From positions 62,001-126,000 of the forward strand of contig NZ_AZEB01000002.1 of assembly GCF_001434135.1 (NCBI RefSeq): DNA of 64,000 nt, given 5' to 3'. The notes beneath the pieces are model-generated. The model did no database searches and had not been told where the DNA came from. It saw only the letters and a list, made by a program, of their open reading frames with translations. Of this stretch, positions 25,363-34,376 are shown piece after piece (the first letter of the stretch is position 1; each line of letters begins with the position of its first letter). Position numbers and translations under genes: made by a program. Source of the stretch: Lentilactobacillus kisonensis DSM 19906 = JCM 15041 (GTDB taxonomy: Bacteria > Bacillota > Bacilli > Lactobacillales > Lactobacillaceae).

Positions 25363-26253
25363 TTAACTATGAAATAACTTCATCTGAATATCCTGATCGT
25401 AATTACCAAAGCCAGATCCAAAAATCGTGCAACCTCCTTTGTGCTTGGCGTCATCTTTAATGGCAAACCGAACGGTAATGGTTGGATTGTGCCAATCAAT
25501 GTCGTTAATTGAGACGTCGGTAAATGGCTGACCATCTAAATAGCTGCCGTGGTCGGTTAGCCGAACGACTTTTAACTGACCATACTGGTTGACGTTATCG
25601 GGAACCCAGGCCGGTGTGTATTTCCCACGAGTATCGGAAAAGTCACCCGGACTAGTCCACGTGCCGATTTCAACATTATTGATATAAAAAGTAATGTCGG
25701 ATGGCCAAACGTTGTTGGAGAAAGGGAATTCCGACCCAAGCTCCATTGAAAGGTCCAGCATCTCCAAGGTATCCTTTTCTTCTAAGTAGTTGGGAAACTG
25801 ATATTCCACAAATCCCTCTGTCCACCAAATCATGCCAGCCTTAATTCTATCTGGGCTCATGAAGTAGGTAGGATTATCTACTTTACCGATGTAATCGTTC
25901 TTGCCAGCTAATCCGCAAGAAGGGGTGACAGTGTAATTAGTGAACTGACCAACTGGTACGGCTGTATCGTATTCAGCGAATGCCGGATAAATGGTGCTTG
26001 GAAAATGAACATTAATGTTGTCGACTTTAAGATAGGACACTTTTTGGTGACCATGCCGCTCGAAGCCAATAATGCCAGCCTCAGCAAGCTTGTTGAGGTG
26101 CATTAACACGATCGTACTGCTCAAATGTAATTGTTTTGATAGGTCCTGAACACTGGTCCGCTTAGTTGATAGTGCTTGAATAATTTGAATTCTGACTGAG
26201 CTGGCTAAAGCTTTATAAACTTTTAGAGAATCTTGAGAGATATCTAGTTCCAT
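25363..26253 (-). CDS. ArsR-type winged-helix regulator with large ligand-binding C-terminus
   Basis: 296 residues. The N-terminal 80 form an ArsR/GntR-like winged helix (VRIQIIQALSTKRTSVQDLSKQLHLSSTIVLMHLNKLAEAGII). The C-terminal 200 residues are strand-rich with many Trp, Tyr and Asp (AGMIWWTEGFVEYQFPNY, NNVWPSDITFYINN, GDFSDTRGKYTPAWVPD), suggesting a carbohydrate-sensing jelly-roll. It is divergent from the GH43 gene. Two ATCAA-N-TTGAT palindromes in the shared region are likely operators. Start ATG at 26253 with AGGAGTTA. Predicted local regulator of arabino-oligosaccharide genes. Confidence 0.82.
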   Translation of the reverse strand: MELDISQDSLKVYKALASSVRIQIIQALSTKRTSVQDLSKQLHLSSTIVLMHLNKLAEAGIIGFERHGHQKVSYLKVDNINVHFPSTIYPAFAEYDTAVPVGQFTNYTVTPSCGLAGKNDYIGKVDNPTYFMSPDRIKAGMIWWTEGFVEYQFPNYLEEKDTLEMLDLSMELGSEFPFSNNVWPSDITFYINNVEIGTWTSPGDFSDTRGKYTPAWVPDNVNQYGQLKVVRLTDHGSYLDGQPFTDVSINDIDWHNPTITVRFAIKDDAKHKGGCTIFGSGFGNYDQDIQMKLFHS

Positions 26254-26271
26254 AATTGTTAACTCCTAATA

Positions 26272-26390
26272 AGTGAGCGAAGCAAAGCGGTTAGAAGCTG
26301 GAGCCTAAGCCGTCTTGACCAGAAATCCCGGTTTTGGATTTTTGGTCAAGACGGCTTAGGTGCAAGCTTCTGCTTTGCGCAGCTGTCCTA
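26272..26390 (+). repeat. Type A palindromic repeat in the regulator's 5' region
   Basis: Left end 19 nt upstream of the ArsR-type gene start. Arms GAAGCT/AGCTTC, CCTAAG/CTTAGG, central CGTCTTGACC/GGTCAAGACG. Almost the same as the copies at 40805 and 56426, so these are probably recent duplicates. Confidence 0.92.
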
Positions 26391-26460
26391 AACTTAAGAT
26401 AGCACTACTTGTATAAACATTCACTAGTAAAGCTGGTATTAAAGCAATGAAAACACTTTA

Positions 26461-26533
26461 ATCAACATTTTTATTGATCTTTAAAATTGTAACCGCTTTA
26501 TCATCCCGATAATACTATCAAAAATGTTGATAC
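26461..26533. promoter_or_regulatory. Candidate operator pair for the ArsR-type regulator
   Basis: ATCAACATTTTT at 26461-26472 recurs inverted as AAAAATGTTGAT ending at 26531. Each lies in a palindrome (ATCAA-N8-TTGAT and ATCAA-N5-TTGAT). They occupy the divergent region between regulator and GH43 gene. Confidence 0.5.
26488..26501. promoter_or_regulatory. cre-like site (CcpA) 1 upstream of the GH43 gene
   Basis: TGTAACCGCTTTAT resembles the catabolite-responsive element TGWAANCGNTNWCA, matching the core and failing at the last positions. It suggests carbon catabolite control. Confidence 0.45.
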
Positions 26534-26568
26534 AAGTCAAAATTATGCAAAACACTCACAAAAACCAT

Positions 26569-26582
26569 TGTAATCGTTTTCC
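26569..26582. promoter_or_regulatory. cre-like site (CcpA) 2 upstream of the GH43 gene
   Basis: TGTAATCGTTTTCC matches the cre core (TGTAA-N-CG-N-T), imperfect at its 3' end. Its position about 70 bp before the start would suit repression by CcpA. Confidence 0.45.
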
Positions 26583-26650
26583 GCAAGCCATAGTATAAAA
26601 CACGTGCACAAGATATGACAAAACTACGTAGTAGAAAAGGAGCGTTTACT

Positions 26651-27616
26651 TTGACTGAATACATTAACCCGTTGATTGTTCAACGGGCCGATCCATTCAT
26701 CTATAAGCACACTGATGGTTATTATTATTTCACCGCCTCAGTTCCGGCCTATAACTTAATTGAAATCCGTCGAGCTAAAACATTGGCCGGTTTAGCTCAT
26801 GCGGCACCGCGAACGATTTGGCGCAAACATGAAAGCGGTCCCATGTCTCAATTGATTTGGGCACCGGAAATTCATTACATTGATGGCAAGTGGTTCATTT
26901 ATTTTGCCGCTTCTGAAACAACTGCATTGGATCAGAATGGCATGTTCCAACACAGAATGTTCTGTATTGAATGTGACAATGCCGACCCAATGAGAAGTGA
27001 AGACGACTGGGTTGAACATGGTCAGGTTGAAACGGGCATGGATAGCTTCTCACTAGATGCAACTTGTTTTGAAGCCAACGACAAGCTTTACTATGTTTGG
27101 GCTCAAAAGGATCCAGCTATTCGCGGTAACTCCAATATTTATATTGCTGAAATGGAAAATCCATGGACGTTGAAGACTAAACCGGTGATGTTAACCAAAC
27201 CAGAATTTGATTGGGAAACGATCGGCTTTTGGGTTAACGAAGGTCCAGCCGTGATTCATCGAAATGGGCGTTACTTCTTAACCTATTCTGCAAGCGCTAC
27301 CGATGAGCATTATGCAATGGGCATGTTGAGTGTGCCAGACGATGCTGACTTATTGGACGCAAGTAATTGGACTAAGTCAAAAGACCCAGTTTTCCAAAGT
27401 GACATGGCGACTCATCAATACGGTCCTGGTCATAATTCATTTACGGTCGCAGAGGATGGTAAGACCGACATTTTGGTTTACCATTGCCGTGATTATACCG
27501 AAATCAAGGGTGATCCATTATACGATCCAAACCGTCATACAAAGGTTCAGGCATTTACTTGGAACGATGATGGGACGCCTAACTTTGGCAAGCCAGTTCC
27601 ATATAATTACGATTAA
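26651..27616 (+). CDS. GH43 glycosidase, arabinofuranosidase-like
   Basis: 321 residues from a TTG at 26651, which has AAAGGAG 8 nt upstream; the upstream in-frame ATG at 26615 has no ribosome site. A single five-bladed propeller of family GH43: catalytic base Asp in VQRADPFIYKH, pKa-modulating Asp in FSLDATCF, and acid Glu in WVNEGPAV. No signal peptide, so it works in the cytoplasm on imported oligosaccharides, most likely releasing arabinose (GH43_26-like); xylosidase activity cannot be excluded. The LacY-type symporter follows, after two repeats. Regulated by the divergent ArsR-type gene and probably CcpA. Confidence 0.87.
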   Translation: MTEYINPLIVQRADPFIYKHTDGYYYFTASVPAYNLIEIRRAKTLAGLAHAAPRTIWRKHESGPMSQLIWAPEIHYIDGKWFIYFAASETTALDQNGMFQHRMFCIECDNADPMRSEDDWVEHGQVETGMDSFSLDATCFEANDKLYYVWAQKDPAIRGNSNIYIAEMENPWTLKTKPVMLTKPEFDWETIGFWVNEGPAVIHRNGRYFLTYSASATDEHYAMGMLSVPDDADLLDASNWTKSKDPVFQSDMATHQYGPGHNSFTVAEDGKTDILVYHCRDYTEIKGDPLYDPNRHTKVQAFTWNDDGTPNFGKPVPYNYD

Positions 27617-27625
27617 AAAATTTAA

Positions 27626-27745
27626 TAGGACAGCTGCGCAAAGCAGGGATCTGCGCGTAAGCACCTTCAACAAAAATCCCAGAACCGGGGATTTTTGTTG
27701 AAGGAGACTTACACTCCGATCCCCAGCCGCTTTGTTCCGCTCACT
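27626..27745 (-). repeat. Type A palindromic repeat between GH43 and symporter genes (1)
   Basis: Minus orientation. Arms GGGGATC/GATCCC, TGTAAG/CTTACG (one G-U), central CCTTCAACAAAAATCCC pairing with GGGATTTTTGTTGAAGG. Right end 10 bp after the GH43 stop. Confidence 0.92.
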
Positions 27746-27749
27746 ATAT

Positions 27750-27869
27750 TAGGACAGCTGCGTCAGGCAGAAACCAGCGCGCAAGCACCTTCGAGAAAAA
27801 TTCCAGAACCGGGAATTATCCTCGAAGGAGACTTACGCTCCGGTTTCTAAACGCCTGACTCCGCTCACT
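27750..27869 (-). repeat. Type A palindromic repeat between GH43 and symporter genes (2)
   Basis: Minus orientation; left end 22 nt before the symporter start. Terminal stem TCAGGC/GCCTGA in place of CAAAGC/GCTTTG, arms AGAAACC/GGTTTCT, central CTTCGAG/CTCGAAG. Confidence 0.92.
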
Positions 27870-27890
27870 TTACTTTAGGAGGCACGTATA

Positions 27891-29162
27891 ATGGAAAACA
27901 GTGCAAAAACACCGCAAAAAAAGGAGAGTAAGCATTTCTGGGGATTCCCGTTTACCCACTTTACTTACTTCTTCATGTGGCAAATTATCTTTGGTTATTT
28001 AACTCTTTGGATGGAACAAGTCGGGCATATGAATGGTGCCGAAGCTGGAGTTGTCTTCTCAGCTATGGCCGGATTATCACTCTTGTTCCAACCAGCATTC
28101 GGTGTTATTTCAGATAAGCTCTTATTCAAGAAGAACCTGTTATTTACAATTGCAATTGCCGCAATGCTAATCGGGCCGTACTTCCAGTGGGTATTTATGC
28201 CATTGATGCACATTAATTCAATGTTAGTTGCCATTGTAACTGGAATCTATCTTTGCTTTATCTTCAATGGTGGTGTTTCAGTTATTGAGCAATACGTTCA
28301 ACGGGCCAGCTTAGCCAACGGTTTTGAATATGGTCACTCACGAATGGGTGGGTCATTAGCCGGAATGGTTGCGTCATTTGTTGGTGGTCAAATCTTCTTG
28401 TGGCATCCAAACTCAATTTTTTGGGCATGTACAATTTCAGCTACCATTTTGACTGGATTACTTTTATTCAGTGATAAAGTTGATATGGACAACGCTTCTG
28501 CCGCTGGTGATACTTCTAATTCACTCGACTTAAGCATGATTGGTAAAATCTTCAAATTAAAGAACTTCTGGTATCTCTCAATTTTCTACATTGGTACTTC
28601 AGCTATTTATGATGTTTTTGATCAACAATTTATCATTTTCTTCAAGTCATTCTTCAATTCAGCTGCTGCCGGAACGCAGGCATACAGTTATATGACAACT
28701 GCTCAAATTGGTTTGGAATTCTTACTGATGTTCCCAATGCCATGGATTATTAACCGAATTGGTTCACGAAATGGTTTGATTGCTTATGGTGTTATTCTGG
28801 CAATTCGGATCATCGGATCAGCATTATCACCAAGTTTGATTTGGGTTATCTTCCTACGTCTGTTAGCCGGATTCGAAATGCCTTTGGTACTGGTTTCAAT
28901 TATGAAATACATTGCCGGCGCTTTCGATGTTCGAGTTTACGCCACCGTTTATGCGTTAGCGTCAAACTTTGCTAAACAAATATCTGTCTTCATCTTCTCA
29001 GCTGTTGCTGGTAATATGTATGACGCCATTGGCTTCCACCACACATACTTGATTCTTGGTGCAATCGTTGCTGTTGTAACACTCTTTGCAGCCTTTGTTC
29101 TTAAGAAGGAAAATAAATTACAAGCTGGTGAAGTTGACGAGCAGGGTAATGCTAAGTCATAA
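27891..29162 (+). CDS. Oligosaccharide:H+ symporter, LacY-type MFS
   Basis: 423 residues, 12 helices, of the LacY/RafB-like oligosaccharide symporter family: FPFTHFTYFFMWQIIFGYLTLWMEQ in helix 1, GVISDKLLFKKN after helix 2, and GHSRMGGSLAGMVASFVGG in helix 5. In LacY this region carries sugar-contacting residues. TTTAGGAGG precedes the ATG. It lies 3' of the GH43 gene with two repeats between, and 5' of the secreted propeller enzyme. I infer it imports arabino-oligosaccharides released outside the cell. A terminator-like hairpin follows at 29197. Confidence 0.85.
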   Translation: MENSAKTPQKKESKHFWGFPFTHFTYFFMWQIIFGYLTLWMEQVGHMNGAEAGVVFSAMAGLSLLFQPAFGVISDKLLFKKNLLFTIAIAAMLIGPYFQWVFMPLMHINSMLVAIVTGIYLCFIFNGGVSVIEQYVQRASLANGFEYGHSRMGGSLAGMVASFVGGQIFLWHPNSIFWACTISATILTGLLLFSDKVDMDNASAAGDTSNSLDLSMIGKIFKLKNFWYLSIFYIGTSAIYDVFDQQFIIFFKSFFNSAAAGTQAYSYMTTAQIGLEFLLMFPMPWIINRIGSRNGLIAYGVILAIRIIGSALSPSLIWVIFLRLLAGFEMPLVLVSIMKYIAGAFDVRVYATVYALASNFAKQISVFIFSAVAGNMYDAIGFHHTYLILGAIVAVVTLFAAFVLKKENKLQAGEVDEQGNAKS

Positions 29163-29196
29163 GTAATTTAGAACTTATTTCAGCTCAATAACAATT

Positions 29197-29243
29197 AAAT
29201 AAGGGGGATACGGTCACGTGATGGGATCGCATCCCCTTTATTG
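29197..29243 (+). terminator. Terminator after the symporter gene
   Basis: AAATAAGGGGGAT pairs with ATCCCCTTTATT; the loop carries a secondary hairpin (GGTCACGTGATGGGATC). Confidence 0.65.
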
Positions 29244-29252
29244 TAAGGAAAA

Positions 29253-29266
29253 TGTAAGCGCTTGAT
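29253..29266. promoter_or_regulatory. cre-like site upstream of the secreted glycosidase
   Basis: TGTAAGCGCTTGAT matches the cre consensus TGWAANCGNTNWCA apart from the last positions and has a symmetric AAGCGCTT core. It lies 20 bp before the start codon, between the terminator and the gene, where bound CcpA could block transcription. Confidence 0.6.
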
Positions 29267-29286
29267 ACTCATTGAGGAGGAATTAT

Positions 29287-31326
29287 ATGCATTTCGTTGT
29301 TAAGAAAATAGCCAAAATTGTCGTTGGGGCAGTCGGACTTGCAGTTCTTGGATTAAGTACGATTACCGCTCAACCAGCTAAAGCCGCTGACAGTGGGGCA
29401 AGTACTGATAATTCGGTTGTGACAGTGGCAGATAAAAATTTGTCATCAGACACGATATTCCCTAATTTTATGTATGGTCGCGGCATCACGACTACCCACC
29501 AAAGTGATCAAAATTATAATGGTAGAATGTATGCAACTGGGGAGCATTATGTAAGTGGAACGCCAACCTTTACTATTTTTGAGAGTACTGATCATGGTGG
29601 CTCTTGGAATCAAGTTGGAGATGTCAAAGATACCCAACATGGCTGGGGGATGAGATATCAACCCACTTTGTATGAATTACCCGAACAAGTAGGAGATATG
29701 CCAGCAGGCACCTTAATTTGTGCTGGTAATGCAATTCCAACTAATTTAAGTCAAACGTCAATTGATTTATATAAGAGTACCGATCATGGGAGAACGTGGA
29801 CGTTTTTGAGCACGGTTGATCATGGCGGTGCTGCTGATCTGGGTCTTAGTTCTAATGGACCTGTTTGGGAACCTAGTTTACTAACAATTAACCATCAATT
29901 GGTTTGTTATTATTCAGACCAGAAAGTAAAGCCGCAAACTATTGATCATCGGACGTCTAGTGATGGGATCCATTGGAGCGACGAAAAGGAAGATGCAAAC
30001 ATTGGCGGTATGCCTGTGGTTGCACAAATGGCCAATGGTAAATATATTATGTCGTATGAAGGATATCGATCAATTACGAATAACGACCCTAATCAAGCAA
30101 CCGGGATTACAACCTGGGTTAAGTACTCTGATAATGGTTTAGATTGGGATGCGACAAATCCAGGAACAAAAATTGCCGGAACAAAAGGGTCTCCGTATGT
30201 AACGGTGCTTAATGATGGCACAATTGTCTTGAATAGTACTGCTGAGAATATATATGTTAATAAAGATAATGGTAACGGCGCCTGGACTAGCGTCGACACG
30301 CCAATGGGAGGCGGCTATTCACGGTCACTTGCTGCATTGCCAAATAATCAAATATTGATCGTTTGTGGCGGACCGATGGGTGCAACACCATATAAAACCG
30401 ATGGCAATACAGTTATAAAGACCAATAGTGATCGGACCTTAACTTCCATGGTTTACGATCTCCCTGCCCAATATCATCGAGCAACCGTTCAATTTGCAAA
30501 CCAGCCAACGTCATTAGCTGCGGGTAAAACGGCTAATTTCACCGTCAAATTATCTGACGGCAGTGCGGCTGACTTTGATATCACAACTGACGATGCCCAA
30601 GATGTTACGGTTGAAAAGCAGGCAGATGGTAGCTATCAGTTAAAAGTCAATTCAAACTTTGTTGGCCAAAAAGATGTGACCGTCACCGCGACGAAGAAGG
30701 ATGATGCGTCATTTAGTGCTAACTTCAAAGTCAGCATTACTGGCCAAGCTGCACCAACACCCGATAATAACAACTCAACGAATACGGGTACGACAGGAAC
30801 AATCACCACACCAAGTTCAAGTAGCCAAGCAACAACGACTGAACCAAGTACGACGCAACCAACCACAACGTCTCAACCTGCCGCAACTAAAAAGTTTAAA
30901 CAGTTCAAAGTTTACGCTAAGACAGGAATTCGTGTGTACAAAGGCGTTGACTTCAAACATGTCGTTAAATCATACGCCAAACATTCACGGACAAATGCCA
31001 AAACGTTTATAATAACTGGTAAAGCCTATTCTAAGAATGGCGCTTTAAGATACAAGACAGCTGCAGGTTATATCACAGCTAACAGTAAGTATGTTGCTAA
31101 ACTTTACTATCAAACAGCGCCTAAGAAAGTAACTGTTTTGGCAAAAGCTGGAACATATGAGTATACCAAACCAACCTTTAGTAAAGCTAATCGTTCGACT
31201 CACCTTAAAAAAGGAACAATTGTTAAAGTGAAGAAACTTGTTAAACAAGGATCATTAAGCAAATTTGTTTTGACTAACGGTCACTATTTAACAGCTAATA
31301 AGAAATTAATTATTGCTCAACCATAG
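29287..31326 (+). CDS. Secreted Asp-box (sialidase-fold) glycosidase with C-terminal surface domains
   Basis: 679 residues from the ATG at 29287 (GAGGAGG 8 nt upstream). Signal peptide to about AKAADS. Residues about 60-400 are a propeller with Asp-boxes: STDHGGSW, STDHGRTW, SSDGIHW, YSDNGLDW, NKDNGNGAW. This is the sialidase fold; given the GH43/LacY neighbours, an exo-arabinanase of GH93 type is a better guess than a sialidase. A beta-sandwich (about 405-500), a Thr/Ser-rich linker, and two DUF5776-like wall-binding modules (to the end) follow. Related modules occur in the adhesin at 34966. It would act outside the cell on polymer and feed the symporter. Confidence 0.8.
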   Translation: MHFVVKKIAKIVVGAVGLAVLGLSTITAQPAKAADSGASTDNSVVTVADKNLSSDTIFPNFMYGRGITTTHQSDQNYNGRMYATGEHYVSGTPTFTIFESTDHGGSWNQVGDVKDTQHGWGMRYQPTLYELPEQVGDMPAGTLICAGNAIPTNLSQTSIDLYKSTDHGRTWTFLSTVDHGGAADLGLSSNGPVWEPSLLTINHQLVCYYSDQKVKPQTIDHRTSSDGIHWSDEKEDANIGGMPVVAQMANGKYIMSYEGYRSITNNDPNQATGITTWVKYSDNGLDWDATNPGTKIAGTKGSPYVTVLNDGTIVLNSTAENIYVNKDNGNGAWTSVDTPMGGGYSRSLAALPNNQILIVCGGPMGATPYKTDGNTVIKTNSDRTLTSMVYDLPAQYHRATVQFANQPTSLAAGKTANFTVKLSDGSAADFDITTDDAQDVTVEKQADGSYQLKVNSNFVGQKDVTVTATKKDDASFSANFKVSITGQAAPTPDNNNSTNTGTTGTITTPSSSSQATTTEPSTTQPTTTSQPAATKKFKQFKVYAKTGIRVYKGVDFKHVVKSYAKHSRTNAKTFIITGKAYSKNGALRYKTAAGYITANSKYVAKLYYQTAPKKVTVLAKAGTYEYTKPTFSKANRSTHLKKGTIVKVKKLVKQGSLSKFVLTNGHYLTANKKLIIAQP

Positions 31327-31359
31327 TTAAGTGAAGAAACTTAATTGACTTAACTAGAG

Positions 31360-31390
31360 AGGCCGACATGCGATTTTGCATGTCGGCCTT
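31360..31390. terminator. Bidirectional terminator, secreted glycosidase / amidohydrolase
   Basis: AGGCCGACATGC pairs with GCATGTCGGCCT around GATTTT, with a T run on the plus side, between convergent genes. Confidence 0.88.
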
Positions 31391-31417
31391 TTGTGATCAA
31401 CCATTCAAAAATAATCC

Positions 31418-32989
31418 TTACCCAAAAACTTTCCGCCCGTTCAACCACGTCTCCTTGACCCTAACGTCTTTGAGTCCTTCTGCCGGAATCGAAAAAATAT
31501 TTCTATCCAAAACAATAAAATCGGCTGCCATTCCCGGCTGGAGGGTACCATTGTGTTTGAAACCGCCAATCTTTGCTGGCCAGTTTGTGTAAGCCAAGAC
31601 TGCTTCCGGGACACTAATCGACTCAGCTGGGTTAACAAGATCCCCATTGGCGGCTTTCCTGGTGACTGCCGCGTAAATGTTAACAAATGGACTGTCAGGC
31701 TCGGCCCACGGGGTACATGGCGCGTCCGAGCTTAGCGCGAAAGCTGCTTTAGATGCTAACATTGATCTGTCTCGATAAATCAACTTAAATTGCGCGGGTG
31801 ACAAATACTGGCGATAGGATTCGTCTTCAGCAAAAAAGAAAATCGGCTGGGTGACCAATGCATAGGTCATGGTGGCCTCATTGATTTGGTGAAGCATTTG
31901 GTCACTTAAAATGGAAGCATGTTCAATTCGAATGGCTGGCCGGTCTTCTAACCAAGGTGCCAATTCACGGGTGACATTCAAGACAAGTTGAATAGCTGCG
32001 TCCCCCATAGCGTGAACTGCGACTTGAAGATGATGCTGACGGGCGTAATCAACCGCCTGGTGAAGTTTAGCAGCGTTTGTGATAGCGACTCCAGTTTGAC
32101 CATTTGGATAAGGAACTTGATTATCCGCCGTTTCACCAGAAATACTGCCGTCCATGAAAACTTTGATGCCGGCAATCCGCAGCTGCTCTTCGCTAGTCGG
32201 CTGTAAGGCTTTGTCTTCGGCGACTTCATCGTAAACGTAGTAGATGGCGGTTTTAGGTTTAAAGCCGGCTTCAACGGCGGCTTGATAGAGTTTGAACGAA
32301 TCAGTTGGCTTCTTTCGGCCCATCATTTCACCGATAGCGACGATCCCATTGGCCAAATAATGATCGGAACTGGCGACCATGTTTTCAACGTCACCAGCAA
32401 AGCTTTGGGCAGACTTGGCACGGATTAATAATTGGCTCGCAGCGACTTCTTTCATGTAACCGTTTGGCCGGCCATCTGCAAAATGACCAATAAAGCCACC
32501 TTTCGGATCAGACGTGTCTCGACTAATACCAGCTAATTCAAGTGCTTTGGAATTGCCAACTGAGGAGTGACAATCCGAGCGATAAATGAAAATTGGCTGG
32601 GTAGTTGAGACGTCATCCAAGTCGTTAACCGTTGGTGTGCGGTGCTCGGCTAATTTGGTTTCGTCAAAGCCCCAACCTTCAATCCAAACTTTTTTGCCCT
32701 TGCCGAATTGGGGTGACTGGCGCAAAGCCGTTTTCATTTCCGCAATACTATTAACATTGGGTGGGGTACAGGCCACGCCGTGAAGGGCATCTGCAATATA
32801 TTTGGGATGTGTATGGACGTCAATTAAGCCAGGGAGGACTGTTTGCCCGCGTAAATCGATGGCGGTTGGATCACTAACCGTATTGGTATTGCCAATCCAC
32901 GTAATTTGACCATTAGTGACCGTCATGGCTGTCGCAAAGCTTGAGGTATCCAGTCCTAGAAAGATATTGGCGTTGATAAATGTTGGCAT
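31418..32989 (-). CDS. Amidohydrolase, YtcJ-like (amidohydrolase-3 family)
   Basis: A 523-residue metal-dependent hydrolase with a composite N- and C-terminal beta-sandwich around a TIM barrel. The metal-site DVHTHP is at about residue 57, further His residues in VHAMGDAA and RIEHASIL, and the catalytic Asp in LSSDAPC. C-terminal PGMAADFIVLDRNIF is the usual end of the family. No signal peptide. YtcJ-like enzymes act on amides, formamides or guanidine-type compounds; the substrate is unknown. Start at 32989, with AAAGGAGCC upstream. Confidence 0.87.
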   Translation of the reverse strand: MPTFINANIFLGLDTSSFATAMTVTNGQITWIGNTNTVSDPTAIDLRGQTVLPGLIDVHTHPKYIADALHGVACTPPNVNSIAEMKTALRQSPQFGKGKKVWIEGWGFDETKLAEHRTPTVNDLDDVSTTQPIFIYRSDCHSSVGNSKALELAGISRDTSDPKGGFIGHFADGRPNGYMKEVAASQLLIRAKSAQSFAGDVENMVASSDHYLANGIVAIGEMMGRKKPTDSFKLYQAAVEAGFKPKTAIYYVYDEVAEDKALQPTSEEQLRIAGIKVFMDGSISGETADNQVPYPNGQTGVAITNAAKLHQAVDYARQHHLQVAVHAMGDAAIQLVLNVTRELAPWLEDRPAIRIEHASILSDQMLHQINEATMTYALVTQPIFFFAEDESYRQYLSPAQFKLIYRDRSMLASKAAFALSSDAPCTPWAEPDSPFVNIYAAVTRKAANGDLVNPAESISVPEAVLAYTNWPAKIGGFKHNGTLQPGMAADFIVLDRNIFSIPAEGLKDVRVKETWLNGRKVFG

Positions 32990-33109
32990 AAACGTGGCTC
33001 CTTTGAACTTTTAATTAAATAGTAGCTGATGGCGAGTGTAGACGCAACTTTTAGTCATGGCTGCAAAGCGTTATGATGAAAGTACGACTTTTTGAAATGG
33101 AGGTTGACG

Positions 33110-34309
33110 ATGCAATCATTAGAATCCCATACCCTAAACGCGTTTTCCAAAAACGTTCAGCTGACGCAAAAACAGAATCAGGTTCTGCATACCATTGAAG
33201 CTTTTACTCGCGACCACCTAGAAAAAGCTGATCACGCGGTGTTTGTTCTGATGGGGGATGCTGGGACTGGCAAAAGTCTCATTCTCAATCAACTATTTAC
33301 TAATTTGGCTCAAAACGTTACTGACGCATATTTTTTAGTAAATCATCCTGAGTTACTCAAAGTATACCGGGAGTTGGCTGGTCAGACACCCCATATGCTA
33401 AAAAAATATTATCAGCGACCGACTAGTTTCATTAATAAGTTGCATAAACTTGGTAAACGGGTCAATTTAACGGTTATTGACGAGGCTCACTTGTTGTTAA
33501 GCAAACCGGATCACTACAACAACTATTATGGCAATAACCAGCTTGAAGATATTATGGCGCTTAGTAACGTAACCATTGTCGTGTTTGATCCCCACCAGGT
33601 CTTGCGCACCAAGAGCTTTTGGAATAAGGAACGGTTGTTAAATTTAGTCGCATCGCATCCCCACCAGGTTGTTCATCTAAAGCAGCAGTTTCGAATGCAG
33701 GCCAGCCCCCAATTAATGGACTGGCTGGATCATTTTATTGATGGCGATGTCATCCGCCCAGTTCCCACGGATGTTGGGGATTATGACTTTAGGGCGTTTG
33801 CCGATGCTCAGCAGATGTTTCAACTAATCATCAAAAAGAATAACCGTTCTGGGCTTGCCCGAATGACGTCGACCAGTGGCTACCCATCAACACTGGATGG
33901 TGGCAAGCATTTGGTCAATGAGGGTAATTTTCACTTACCATGGGATCAGTACAATTTCACCAGCACGCCGTGGGCTGAGCAACCCCAGACGATCAATGAA
34001 GTTGGTAGTATTTATACTGTGCAGGGATTTGACCTCAATTATATTGGGATTATTATTGGACCGCCGTTTTATTTGACCGCGGATAATCGATTAGGAGTCG
34101 ATCCCAGTAAGGTAACTGACGTTGAAATATTTAAGCGGCGGCCGGATATGGATAACCAAGTTTTCGGGCAAAGTAAAGAAACCCTGTTGCGTAACTCACT
34201 AAATGTGTTGTTGCGCCGCGGAATCAAAGGGATGTATCTGCATGCGCATGATCCGAAGTTAGAAGCTTATCTCGAACAAATGATCAACCAAGAGCGGCTA
34301 AATCATTGA
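33110..34309 (+). CDS. DUF2075-family P-loop ATPase
   Basis: 399 residues from the ATG at 33110, chosen because GGAGG lies 7 nt upstream; an earlier in-frame ATG has no site. Walker A is MGDAGTGKS (about residue 48) and Walker B VIDEAHLL. Later, KQQFRMQASP and EVGSIYTVQGFDLNYIG resemble helicase motifs of superfamily 1. These are the marks of DUF2075/Schlafen-3-like proteins: NTPases with a truncated helicase fold, sometimes joined to nucleases or defence modules. No nuclease domain is attached here. Function uncertain; single gene. Confidence 0.82.
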   Translation: MQSLESHTLNAFSKNVQLTQKQNQVLHTIEAFTRDHLEKADHAVFVLMGDAGTGKSLILNQLFTNLAQNVTDAYFLVNHPELLKVYRELAGQTPHMLKKYYQRPTSFINKLHKLGKRVNLTVIDEAHLLLSKPDHYNNYYGNNQLEDIMALSNVTIVVFDPHQVLRTKSFWNKERLLNLVASHPHQVVHLKQQFRMQASPQLMDWLDHFIDGDVIRPVPTDVGDYDFRAFADAQQMFQLIIKKNNRSGLARMTSTSGYPSTLDGGKHLVNEGNFHLPWDQYNFTSTPWAEQPQTINEVGSIYTVQGFDLNYIGIIIGPPFYLTADNRLGVDPSKVTDVEIFKRRPDMDNQVFGQSKETLLRNSLNVLLRRGIKGMYLHAHDPKLEAYLEQMINQERLNH

Positions 34310-34376
34310 CTTATTATCGACCACAAGATATAGTTAGCTACATGAGTAACTAACCAAATAACAAGGAGATTAAGTC

